From the IMG/VR virus record IMGVR_UViG_3300010885_011343, positions 1 through 64,000 of that record: a stretch of DNA of 64,000 nucleotides. The stretch is one strand, 5' to 3'. The stretch is from a virus. Below, piece after piece: positions 45,601 through 53,381 of this stretch. The translations under genes and the position numbers were made by a program. Each line of letters starts with the position of its first letter. Position 1 is the stretch's first letter. The notes under the pieces were generated by a model. It saw nothing but the letters and a program-made list of their open reading frames with translations. It was not told the origin of the DNA and searched no databases.

Positions 45601-48600
45601 CCCACAGGCATTACCATTGAAGAAACACCTGTTGAGGCACTAATCAATGTAACGGATAAGCAACTATGGTCCAGACCCCTTGACACCAAACCTATACGGT
45701 TTTTAAATCGTGTATCCAACGATAGGCAAGAAAATGATTTACAAACTGCTGGCTATGTTAACATAAATGATGTTGACGCTACATTGTTTAGTTCTGGCAA
45801 TTATCAATTGCTCACACCAACTACAAAAAACGTTGGCAGCGGTTACATAGTTTGGGTGGCTAAAGATCATAATAAAGAGTGGAATGTTTATCGTGCCACA
45901 GAAACAGATGCCTCTGTATTAAGCATTGAATACAGCTTGGATCAAGCAGGCAAAGTAACCACCAAGAATCCACATAAGTTAGAAGCTAACCAGACTGTGG
46001 TAATTAGAAACTTAAACAATGACTACGACGGATTTTATATTATAAAGAGCGTTTTAGATAGACGCTCGTTTACCATTGGCTTAACTGAAGAAAAATCTAA
46101 AGCACTAAAACAAAATCCAGTAACTGGCGCCGGTATCCTATTCGTACTTGACAGCGTAAGATTTACTTACCCTGGATTGGTTAATGATTACACTCCGCCG
46201 CACGGTTGGAAAGACGGAGATATGGTCTGGGTAGACAATGCCGATGGTATGAACCGTTGGGCCGTTTATGAAAAAGACAGTCGCTGGCACTACATAGAAC
46301 CAGAAGCTATTACTTTGGGCAGTTACAAACCGGGTGGTAATTATGGTACAAATGTCAGAATTGATGACAACAATAGATTTGTTATAGTTAGCTCACCTGG
46401 CGCGGCACAAGCAGCCGGTAGACTACACGTATTTGATTATTACTACGGACAAAAAGAACGTGCAGTATTAAGCGGTGGTATTGAAGACACTGAAACATTG
46501 GGTACAAGTCTAGACATTGCACAGAACATTATTGTTGCTGGCGCCCCAGATAGCAGAGTTCAAACTGGGTTAGTAATGATTTACGCTTTCAGCGAAGATT
46601 TATATTTTGAGCCAGTGCAGGTATTAACATCTCCGGGTACAGGGGAAAATCCTGTGGCCACAGAACAAAACCTATTAGGCACACAAGTTGGCGCACGTTA
46701 TGGTTTCAGTTTGGCACAGAGCAGAGATTCTAATATTCTTTACGTTGGCAGCCCTGGCACCAATGAAGTTTTCATATATGCATATCACAGTGAAATTGAA
46801 ACAAGATTTGATAGATTTAGTTTAGCCCAAGCGGCTACGGGGTGTACTTTACCCTACGAACTCAATGACGAGCGCAGTATAGCAGTATATCTACACGGTA
46901 TTAAGCCAACTGCTGGTCAGTCCAACATTGGGCACAAGTTGTTAATACTAGGCGAAGATTATTCTGTTGTTGACAATACGGTGGTGTTTATGAGTCCACT
47001 AGTCACAGAAGACTACGACTCCTTTGTATTAGAAGACAATGAAGAAATATACTTTGGCAGCGAAGATTCTACCGGCAGTAGAGGGTATATTGTAATTCGT
47101 CGTCGTGGCTATTATGAATATGCTGGAAAAATTGCCGGTAATACCAATAGTAAATTTGGATACAGTGTTGCTACAGGCAACACCGGGGCATACGTAGTTA
47201 TTGGCGCACCCGATCAAACCATAGATAATATTCCGTATGCTGGTCAAGCTAGCATATACGCCACACGCATTAAGTGGATCGAGTCTAATGGCGTAATGAG
47301 ACCCGATGCAGAATATGCCCTAGTAGAAAAGCTCACAGCAGAAACACCAACCTACAAAGCAAACTTTGGATATAGCGTTGAGATGGGAGTCACTGACTCT
47401 GTTGTTTTTGTTGGTGCTCCGGGATTCGCTACAGCAGCCTATGACGGAGGCACTGTATATAGATATATAAACTACGGAAAAGAATTTGGTACAATAGTTG
47501 GATCTGTCATTGACCCGGTTGTAGCAGCCGGGGATCTGATGGTTATCAACGAAATAGATGTACTCTTTACTGGCGGCGATTTAACTAAGATTATTAAAGA
47601 TATTAACAATAAAAAAATAATTGGAGTTCAAGCATCTGCCACTGCCGATCGTCGATTGGTAATAAGTTCCATATTGCAAGCCAGTAACAATAAGCTAAAC
47701 ATTATTCCAACAGGTAATATTGTTGTCAAACTGGGAATTAAAATATTTGAAACTACACAAAAAATTAAGAGACCATCAACCACCGAAGGTGATAATTTTG
47801 GATCTCTTGTACGAGTAGACAATAGCGGAAAGACTTTAACAATTTCCAGTAGAACTGGTACAATCTACGATTATGCCACATACGACAACGAACAAACTAC
47901 CTATGATGGAAATATAACTAGGTTTGTTGAAATAGTAAAAGGCAGCGGTGCTGTCTATATGTACAACTTGTTTGACAATCCAAACGATGCACCGGATCCA
48001 TACGGTAATTATGTATTTGGTGAGGAATTTAATGCGCCAGGAGTTGCACTTGGTGACAGGTTTGGTATTGGAGTAGATTTTAACAATAGTCAATTGTGGA
48101 TTGGTGCTGCCTTCAATGACACCAAGGGCCAGAATGCAGGACAAGTCTACAAATATACAAACGAATCAGGCAACCCAAGTTGGTATAAAAAACGTGCCAA
48201 GTCTAAGAATGTAGACGTCAGTGGTATTAACGGAATTAGCCTTTATAAGAAAACCACAGGCGAATTTATAACCAGCTTGGATTATATAGATCCGGTCAAA
48301 GGAAAGAACCTGGGCATTGCTGAACAAGACATTAGTTACAAAACCAGCAGAGACCCAGCAGTATACAACAACGGTTCTAAAGATATTGATTTCTACTGGA
48401 GTACACAGCAAGTTGGAGAAACCTGGTGGAATTTAGATCGTCTTCGATATATTGACTACGAACAGGAAGAATTATCCTACAGATTAAACAACTGGGGCCG
48501 TTTGTTTACAGGCAGCAAAGTAGAAGTCTATCAATGGATTGAAAGTGGTTACTTACCTAGCGAATATGTGGCCAATGGGCAGCCTGGGACTCCGCTAGCA

Positions 48601-51600
48601 GAAGACAATTCTTCTTATACAATGACTACCTACGTTGATGTAGACACAGGTATTATCAAAACTCGCTACTATTACTGGGTCCGCGGAATCAGCACAGTAC
48701 CAGTAAATTCTAGTAGAAAATTAAGTGCATTGGCCTTAGAGAATGTGCTGTTGAACCCACTGGCACAAAACTTGCCATATGCCGCTATCTTAGATGATCA
48801 TAGTATTGGTATTTTTAATTGCGTTGGTTACTTAAACAGCAACGACACTATTTTGAGAATTGATTACGATAAAGAATTAAACAATAATTTAATTCATAGC
48901 GAATACGAATTAATTCAAGAGAACAACCCGGATAGTGATCTGCCAGACCGTATATACAACAAACTAGTAGACAGTATCAGTGGCAGAGATAAAGAAAGAC
49001 AGCGGGTACCAGACGTTAAACTACGCCCTAGTCAACAAGTTGGCTTAGAGTTGCGCCCCCGTCAAACCATTGTTTTAAACAGATATGCCGCGCTAAAGAA
49101 TCTAGTAGAATATTGCAATCGTGTTTTTGCAGAAAAGACTATCGCTTACAAATTACAAAACAGCAAACCTTTTGTAAACAACTATTTCTTCCAAAAGGAT
49201 CCGTTGCCCAGTAACGCTCATTATGATTACCTGGTAGAGAATCTGACAGAGCGTGATTATGTAAAAACAGATGAAGGTATTCGGGTCTGTGTTAAGCACG
49301 ACAGCAACTTCTTAGGTCTGTGGACAATATACGAATACACTGATGGCGCTTATAAAGTAATTAAAAACCAAACGTTTGATACAACAATGGTTTGGGACTA
49401 TGTAAATTGGTATGCCATTGACTTTGATTCTAATACAAAAATAACGTACACTGTTGATTATGCTAAAGATTTAGAAAAGTTATATTTAAAAGCAGGTGAC
49501 ATTGTTAAAATAACCAATGGTAGCAATGGTTACGAAATCTATCGCTATACCAGCAGTGATACCAGCGACTTGGTAGCAGTGGAAAACGGTACCGTTGCGC
49601 TAAGTTCTAAGCTATGGGACATTGAAGCCAATGATGTTGGATTTGACAGTAACGGTTTAGACAGCGTCGAGTTTGACCTGGACTACAGCACAGAAATTAG
49701 AAACGTCATCAACGGATTGCGAGAAACAATTTTTGTTGACGATCTAATAGACCATAGAAATAAAGTACTATTCTCTTTAATTAATTATATCTATAGCGAA
49801 CAGAAACAGGTTGATTGGATTTTTAAAACTAGTTTTGTTAGTGTTACGCACCAAATTAAACAATTAGATCAGTATCCAAACTTTAGTAAAGACAATCAAA
49901 CCTATTACGAAGATTATATCAAAGAAGTTAAGCCTTACAGAACTAAGTTACGTGATTACAGATTGAAATATACTGGCACCGATACTGCCACCCTGAACGT
50001 TACAGACTTTGACATACCAGGACACTGGGATTCTGAACTTGGCCGCTTCCGTAGTCCCAGTGGAGAGATACCTGAAAAGGACTCAAAACTTTGGTTGAAG
50101 CCTGAATATCAGGATTGGGCCAACAACTTTACATATGGCATTGAAACAATCACAATGTCCAGCACCGGTATAGGATACAATCAGCCTCCGGTGATTACCA
50201 TTGTTTCCAATGGTGACAAAGGAGCGGGCGCAGTAGCAGAAGCAGTATTAGATTCAACCACCGGTGCAATAATTAAAATTAACGTTGTTAAGTCGGGTCA
50301 GGGATATAAAAATACCCCGTTGATAGTTATCAGTGGTGATGGCGCCGGGGCAGTGGCAGTGGCAACATTGGCCAATAACAAAATTCGTAGTATTAAAACT
50401 ACATTGAAATTTGATAGAACGTCTTACACTACATCTGTTCGCGAGTGGGTACCTTTTGCTATGTTTGGCATTGGTGACTTGGTTGCATACAAGGGTGTTG
50501 GATACAAAGCTATATCCAATGTACCATCATTGGATAAATTTGATCCTAAGTATTTTGTTACAGTCAAGGACACAGAGCTGGTTAATGCCAATGATAGAAT
50601 TGCTGTAAAATACCAACCTACTTCTTATCAGATTCAACGAGATGTAAAAATTGACGGATCAATTGACTTAACTAGACTTATCCCCGGCACAGTATACGAT
50701 GCACACAAAATTGACAGTACCATAGCTGTTAAGTCAGACACTGACTTTGACGTAATATTAGCTGAAAATAGTAATGAAATTCAACTTGGATTTGATACAA
50801 ACATATCCGGTGGTGCTTTTTACGATGAAGAAAAATCATATGCTCCTGAAGAATTAGTGCCAGGGGTAATGTACGATCATTTGGCTATGACGGTGATTAC
50901 TGATATCACAGTTGATTCTCAAACATCTCAGGTTGCCTATAGAATTAGCAAAGATATAAACAACAATGTTGATTACGAAGCTGTTGCCGGAATAGCAAGC
51001 ACAACACTGGCACAAGATCTAGCCTGGGACGATACAAAAATATATGTAACAAGTTTAGATGGGTTAAGTGTTCCTAATCCAAGTAAAGGCAAGCCTTGTT
51101 ATGTTTATGTCAATGGCGAAAAAATTAGTTATTACCAAATTGATCAGCAAGAGAACTATTTGCACCAAATTCGGCGCGGCATAGGCGGCACAGGAACACC
51201 ACTGGTACACCAAGCGGATTCTAAGTTGTACAATGCCAGCTCGGATTTACGAATCCCAAATGTCATTGAAGATAAAAAAGACAACTACAAGTTTAATTCT
51301 AGCGACGCTAGATACACACCGTCTTTTACAGTCTTGAACAATCAAGATTTTGTAACCCGTGCGCTAACATTGTTTATCTCAGAAAACCAGCTGACTTACG
51401 GCAAAGACTACATTATTACATTAACTCCTAAGCCAAATACAACACAAGCTACCGCAAATGTTGTTTTTACAGACTCTGCTAAACAGCGATATGTTGAGGG
51501 ACTGATCATTCGTGCTGTGTACACAGAGCACACAATATGGTTGAATCCGGGCATAAATTCGGTTACTGACGGCACAGGACTAGACGGTAGTACCACCGAT

Positions 51601-51636
51601 ACAGCTGAGTTTATTAAGGGATTTTCCTACTTTTAA
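39661..51636 (+). CDS. Giant gp7-like baseplate/tail protein, 3991 aa
   Basis: This is a 3991-residue protein, the largest in the window. The N-terminus (R-R-T-L-D-F-L-P-x-V-F-Q-T-D-T-N-K-K-F-L, Y-Y-W-L-P-N-G-P) is that of the large wedge proteins after gp6 in marine T4-like phages. Further modules include a CBM5/12-like W-R-P-G-K-D-Y-L-K-G-D-I-V-T-Y near residue ~1815, and a region of ~2220-2835 with repeated propeller blades (F-V-I-V-S-S-P-G-A, Y-V-V-I-G-A-P-D, V-V-F-V-G-A-P-G). Residues ~3500-3565 hold two G-x-G-Y-x-x-x-P motifs, and a second CBM-like segment lies near ~3600. T4 gp7 has 1032 residues, so about three quarters is additional. The wedge role is inferred from position and N-terminus. 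Confidence 0.75.
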   Translation: MATRRTLDFLPTVFQTDTNKKFLQATLDQLVSEPNFDRIDGYVGRQFAPTYKANDSYISEANKDRQNYQLEPSVLIKGSSGEATFYSNYSDLANKISYYGGVTNDHRRLFSNEYYTYTGLFDLDKFVNFSQYYWLPNGPSPIAISSKPVSSQATFTFTRDEANNSYTVAGQSSGNPELVVARGGFYKFVLNQPNSRFYIQTEPGVSGVKRLALNTSTRDIYGITANGVETGTIEFTVPLNNVQDRWLKIPLVENVDYATDALYQDLVGTPVDEFKIDGSNIGLNGKNVIFLNPADTHKGVYRIRFVNNTITFDKIRDIDPDSRVYVRSGLTYSNNEYYKTENNQWEAIPSLTAQLDVLYYQDATNPNMFGKIKILETPAEPLNIDELVIGKTQYTTQDGIQFTNGLVVKFDDSVLPAKYQNKTYIVEGVGSSITLVDFSLLVFPEPNAQVNTVPWDAVPYSSGTLDEPFRGPAIPDYFTSNRASIDLNAWARHNRWFHSDVIELSAKANGSTPLFDQAVRAQRPIIEAEPNVQLFQFGRVGKRPVNHIDVTTTDAFNQVQHSKSLLVNGVRLKEFDRILFANDKDPLVRSQIYTVRYQLQNEPSYRSVYDGTGRGSITRRIDGRNDYVEVIGSGTDFTSELDAGSTLYDAEGNYLGTVTQVMSSTSLGLIDTPNTFTGVSVFQYRNPKIQLTLGEADDAVDKFDCVVAIDGESKGKTYWYNGDTWQLAQQKSETNQILKFDAFDNTDTSFGSYNGTNFTGTNIFSYKTGSGKIDAVLGQALAYENTTNNTADLVFDNNFDNDTFTYVDGTQLLTKSINSGYIRQNVNGTEFVKRNVWAKVVEDTKQYQIFSKTYTGKTNHIEIDVLPESELEVPTTKVFVNNKLLESSQYSFQKVGKRNTVKVVASKLAVDDKIDVLIYSKSASKLGYYQVPANLEYNSQNKSFSKLTLGQIRNHLTATGQNTDKVSGLVPGPSNLRDLNIARQGGNILQHSAPTIYASLFLIDKQANYVNGIEYARREYTKFKNKFIELASTLPGLDLDNAGASVDIILSNINAIKNPSFSWHYSDMVPYGDCRILTYKIKDTNSYQFKIDSIFNDKQIQNRAVLVYLNNQQLIKDIDYTFDQTRPAVILNERFYLTNEDVIEIRDYKNTDGCYIPETPTKLGLHPKFKPTVYLDDTYREAVEVIQGHDGSLTPVFGDYRDSFLLELELRIYNNIKIDCKVHPTRYSPGQFRTIDYTPLEWNKVLNSNFLKWVGQNKLDFIANDWFDPNDPFTYNYRYSKDSLSNQNLNGYWRGIYRYFYDTDRPHIAPWEMLGFSEQPTWWENIYGPAPYTKYNTQLWSDLENGVVASGTLAGIDSAYIRPGLSKIIPVDENGGLLHPLAIGISTEFNSVQASSGYQIGDGAPIEAAWQRTSEYPYALQRSLALTRPAWYFGTLFDVNGYAKDAALDQYTVANTSRRVAPKDIVINGETVNNQITRASGYINWITDYMTSLGLDARSKLRNNLDNLTVELSYRVGGFTDKNYITVLAEQYSPTSTNASVVVPNESYSLILNKNVPKERVAYSAVIIEKTSTGFAVSGYNLNYPYFTVVPSDTAGESYAITQDGQAAMIYKEYRKQKLVIPYGHEFTTKQQVVDFLVSHQRYLLSQGFIFDEFDDTLAKTKDWVLSAYEFLGWTIQGWKPGSILILSPVSTKIKLITADGVVDEITNESNGTKILDPNFSVIRPVNFTSVREPDLFTLDTISGQTIAFLELDIVQYEHVLRFDNSTVFNDIIYQPESGSRQFRLKIVGSKTANWTGALNPPGFIYNNPTVPEWRPGKDYLKGDIVTYKSQYYTAAQKISAQTTFVQSYWKQIEKTQIKTGLLSNFANNAGKFVDVYDPDSSLLDHQMARMSAGLIGFRQRAYLDDFYLDTTTQSKFYQGFIKQKGTKQAIDAMLGAQFGDLQNNIQLHEEWGVRVGEYGALSSNQTVEIVLKESEIKNNPTGITIEETPVEALINVTDKQLWSRPLDTKPIRFLNRVSNDRQENDLQTAGYVNINDVDATLFSSGNYQLLTPTTKNVGSGYIVWVAKDHNKEWNVYRATETDASVLSIEYSLDQAGKVTTKNPHKLEANQTVVIRNLNNDYDGFYIIKSVLDRRSFTIGLTEEKSKALKQNPVTGAGILFVLDSVRFTYPGLVNDYTPPHGWKDGDMVWVDNADGMNRWAVYEKDSRWHYIEPEAITLGSYKPGGNYGTNVRIDDNNRFVIVSSPGAAQAAGRLHVFDYYYGQKERAVLSGGIEDTETLGTSLDIAQNIIVAGAPDSRVQTGLVMIYAFSEDLYFEPVQVLTSPGTGENPVATEQNLLGTQVGARYGFSLAQSRDSNILYVGSPGTNEVFIYAYHSEIETRFDRFSLAQAATGCTLPYELNDERSIAVYLHGIKPTAGQSNIGHKLLILGEDYSVVDNTVVFMSPLVTEDYDSFVLEDNEEIYFGSEDSTGSRGYIVIRRRGYYEYAGKIAGNTNSKFGYSVATGNTGAYVVIGAPDQTIDNIPYAGQASIYATRIKWIESNGVMRPDAEYALVEKLTAETPTYKANFGYSVEMGVTDSVVFVGAPGFATAAYDGGTVYRYINYGKEFGTIVGSVIDPVVAAGDLMVINEIDVLFTGGDLTKIIKDINNKKIIGVQASATADRRLVISSILQASNNKLNIIPTGNIVVKLGIKIFETTQKIKRPSTTEGDNFGSLVRVDNSGKTLTISSRTGTIYDYATYDNEQTTYDGNITRFVEIVKGSGAVYMYNLFDNPNDAPDPYGNYVFGEEFNAPGVALGDRFGIGVDFNNSQLWIGAAFNDTKGQNAGQVYKYTNESGNPSWYKKRAKSKNVDVSGINGISLYKKTTGEFITSLDYIDPVKGKNLGIAEQDISYKTSRDPAVYNNGSKDIDFYWSTQQVGETWWNLDRLRYIDYEQEELSYRLNNWGRLFTGSKVEVYQWIESGYLPSEYVANGQPGTPLAEDNSSYTMTTYVDVDTGIIKTRYYYWVRGISTVPVNSSRKLSALALENVLLNPLAQNLPYAAILDDHSIGIFNCVGYLNSNDTILRIDYDKELNNNLIHSEYELIQENNPDSDLPDRIYNKLVDSISGRDKERQRVPDVKLRPSQQVGLELRPRQTIVLNRYAALKNLVEYCNRVFAEKTIAYKLQNSKPFVNNYFFQKDPLPSNAHYDYLVENLTERDYVKTDEGIRVCVKHDSNFLGLWTIYEYTDGAYKVIKNQTFDTTMVWDYVNWYAIDFDSNTKITYTVDYAKDLEKLYLKAGDIVKITNGSNGYEIYRYTSSDTSDLVAVENGTVALSSKLWDIEANDVGFDSNGLDSVEFDLDYSTEIRNVINGLRETIFVDDLIDHRNKVLFSLINYIYSEQKQVDWIFKTSFVSVTHQIKQLDQYPNFSKDNQTYYEDYIKEVKPYRTKLRDYRLKYTGTDTATLNVTDFDIPGHWDSELGRFRSPSGEIPEKDSKLWLKPEYQDWANNFTYGIETITMSSTGIGYNQPPVITIVSNGDKGAGAVAEAVLDSTTGAIIKINVVKSGQGYKNTPLIVISGDGAGAVAVATLANNKIRSIKTTLKFDRTSYTTSVREWVPFAMFGIGDLVAYKGVGYKAISNVPSLDKFDPKYFVTVKDTELVNANDRIAVKYQPTSYQIQRDVKIDGSIDLTRLIPGTVYDAHKIDSTIAVKSDTDFDVILAENSNEIQLGFDTNISGGAFYDEEKSYAPEELVPGVMYDHLAMTVITDITVDSQTSQVAYRISKDINNNVDYEAVAGIASTTLAQDLAWDDTKIYVTSLDGLSVPNPSKGKPCYVYVNGEKISYYQIDQQENYLHQIRRGIGGTGTPLVHQADSKLYNASSDLRIPNVIEDKKDNYKFNSSDARYTPSFTVLNNQDFVTRALTLFISENQLTYGKDYIITLTPKPNTTQATANVVFTDSAKQRYVEGLIIRAVYTEHTIWLNPGINSVTDGTGLDGSTTDTAEFIKGFSYF

Positions 51637-51641
51637 GACGT

Positions 51642-51649
51642 GATAAATA
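51642..51649 (+). promoter_or_regulatory. Late promoter motif GATAAATA
   Basis: GATAAATA on the plus strand, only five bases before the ATG at 51655. If it is active, the message would start near the ATG; read-through from upstream genes is also possible. Confidence 0.4.
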
Positions 51650-51654
51650 ATACT

Positions 51655-52317
51655 ATGAACCAAGATCTTGACAAGAACGAGCCAAAATTAGAAGAAGAGC
51701 ACAAGCCCGATGACCAGGCTGGTATTCATATTCGTGGACATATCAAAATCTTTGATCCAGAATCTGGCGAAGTTTTTATAGACAAGTCTAATGCTATTCA
51801 TTACGAAAATATGAGCGAGGCTATTGCTAATAGCCTGGGAAATTTGGGTAACCAGTTTATATACGAAATGCATTTTGGTAACGGTGGAACCACTGTTGAT
51901 CCTACTGGTGTTATTAATTACTTGCCACCTAACGTAAAGACGCAGAACAGCGATTTATACAGTCCTACATATTTTAAGAACGTTGACGGAAATAGTGTGG
52001 ATAACACAGACAAAACTAGAAATCGTATGCAGGTTCGTCACGTACCCGGAACTGTGTACAGCGATATCTTAGTAAGCTGTTTATTGGATTATGGCGAGCC
52101 AGCTGGGCAAGAAGTATTTGATAACAGCCAGAATTTAGATGGTAATTTTATTTTTGATGAGCTAGGACTAAAAGGTTACACCGCAGAAGGTGCAGGCCTT
52201 GGAAAATTGTTAACTCACGTTGTTTTCCACCCAGTGCAAAAAAGTTTAAATCGTATCATTCAAGTTGACTATACCGTTAGAATTCAAACAATAACTAATT
52301 TAAGTAATACAGCGTAA
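51655..52317 (+). CDS. Conserved tail/baseplate protein, 220 aa
   Basis: From the ATG at 51655 the product is 220 residues. An in-frame GTG at 51640 is possible but lies upstream of the promoter motif. After an acidic N-terminus comes I-H-I-R-G-H-I-K-I-F-D-P-E-S-G-E-V, then N-M-S-E-A-I-A-N-S-L-G and F-G-N-G-G-T-T-V-D. The rest is beta-rich. It follows the gp7-like gene where T4 has gp8, but I do not see gp8 motifs. It is followed at one base by the collagen-like fibre gene. A structural role in baseplate or fibre attachment is inferred. Confidence 0.55.
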   Translation: MNQDLDKNEPKLEEEHKPDDQAGIHIRGHIKIFDPESGEVFIDKSNAIHYENMSEAIANSLGNLGNQFIYEMHFGNGGTTVDPTGVINYLPPNVKTQNSDLYSPTYFKNVDGNSVDNTDKTRNRMQVRHVPGTVYSDILVSCLLDYGEPAGQEVFDNSQNLDGNFIFDELGLKGYTAEGAGLGKLLTHVVFHPVQKSLNRIIQVDYTVRIQTITNLSNTA

Positions 52318-52318
52318 T

Positions 52319-53344
52319 ATGTCACAGCCCTATGTAATACGTCGTACCAATGGTAATAACTATATTATCATACAAGAAGGTACAGTTGATACTTCAACCG
52401 CAGTTAATCTAGTAGGTCGGGGCGTTCCTGGCTATGGTGGAATGATTGCGGAGAACTTTGTACGCTTAATAGAAAATTTTGCCAACGACTATCCACCACA
52501 AAACCCACTTGACGGGCAGCTTTGGTATGATACTGTTGCTAAACGATTAAAATTTTGGTCAGAAGAAACCTGGACTAATTTTGCCGACGTTGGGCCAGTG
52601 GGCTCACAGGGTGCGACTGGTCCAACCGGTCCGTTGGGTGCAACCGGTCCAACCGGTGATGCTGGACCCCGGGGCGCAACTGGTTTAACAGGCCCGCAGG
52701 GTGCAGATAGTACAGTACAAGGTCCAGATGGATCTACAGGGCCAATTGGCCCAGTGGGATACACAGGTAGCGTTGGCAATAGTGGCCCAATTGGACCAAT
52801 TGGCTACACAGGCAGCAAAGGTGCCCAGGGCATTGGAATAGCTGGCGGAATTGGCGCAACCGGGCCGCAGGGTTCTACAGGCGTACAAGGACCACAAGGC
52901 GCCCAAGGTGATAAAGGTGACACTGGAGATACTGGCGCCACTGGCGCGAGAGGACCCGGTGCACAGGGCAATTTGTCAATCATTGATCATACAATCAACG
53001 GTTCAGTAAATAATCAAAACATTATTATCAACCCGCTAGGCACAGGAGTACTTACAGTTAACCAACGTATTATTCCAGGTGCAAATGTCAGTTACGGGAT
53101 TGGTGATAGTTCTAGGTACTGGACTAGCATTTATTGTACTGCTATACGTTTTGCCGACGGTAGCTTTTCAACAAGTAACAAATCAATTCAAGGAACAACA
53201 GCACCTAATTCGAGCAGAGGATCTCCGGGAGATTCAGCTGGTTTGATAGCGTTTACAACTAGTTATGTGTATTATTGCACAGGTCCGTATGACGGATTTA
53301 CTAATATTTGGAGACGTGTGGCGTGGGACAATTCGACTTGGTAA
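52319..53344 (+). CDS. Collagen-like tail fibre protein
   Basis: This is a 341-residue protein. Residues 1-90 form a module shared with the next gene (V-N-L-V-G-R-G, G-Y-G-G-M-I-A-E-N-F-V-R-L-I-E-N-F-A-N, G-Q-L-W-Y-D-T). Residues ~95-220 are almost pure G-x-y triplets (G-A-T-G-P-T-G-P-L-G-A-T-G and similar), a collagen-like trimeric stalk with several short interruptions. The C-terminal ~120 residues form a globular beta tip with G-D-S-S-R-Y-W-T-S-I-Y and W-R-R-V-A-W. Collagen-like fibres on phage tails are a known form of attachment fibre. The module at the N-terminus is likely the anchoring part. Confidence 0.8.
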   Translation: MSQPYVIRRTNGNNYIIIQEGTVDTSTAVNLVGRGVPGYGGMIAENFVRLIENFANDYPPQNPLDGQLWYDTVAKRLKFWSEETWTNFADVGPVGSQGATGPTGPLGATGPTGDAGPRGATGLTGPQGADSTVQGPDGSTGPIGPVGYTGSVGNSGPIGPIGYTGSKGAQGIGIAGGIGATGPQGSTGVQGPQGAQGDKGDTGDTGATGARGPGAQGNLSIIDHTINGSVNNQNIIINPLGTGVLTVNQRIIPGANVSYGIGDSSRYWTSIYCTAIRFADGSFSTSNKSIQGTTAPNSSRGSPGDSAGLIAFTTSYVYYCTGPYDGFTNIWRRVAWDNSTW

Positions 53345-53351
53345 ATATACA

Positions 53352-53359
53352 AATAAATA
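53352..53359 (+). promoter_or_regulatory. Late promoter motif AATAAATA
   Basis: AATAAATA on the plus strand, 22 bases upstream of the ATG at 53382. A GGAG ribosome site lies between them. Confidence 0.6.
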
Positions 53360-53381
53360 ATTAATTGCGGAGCAATACAGA

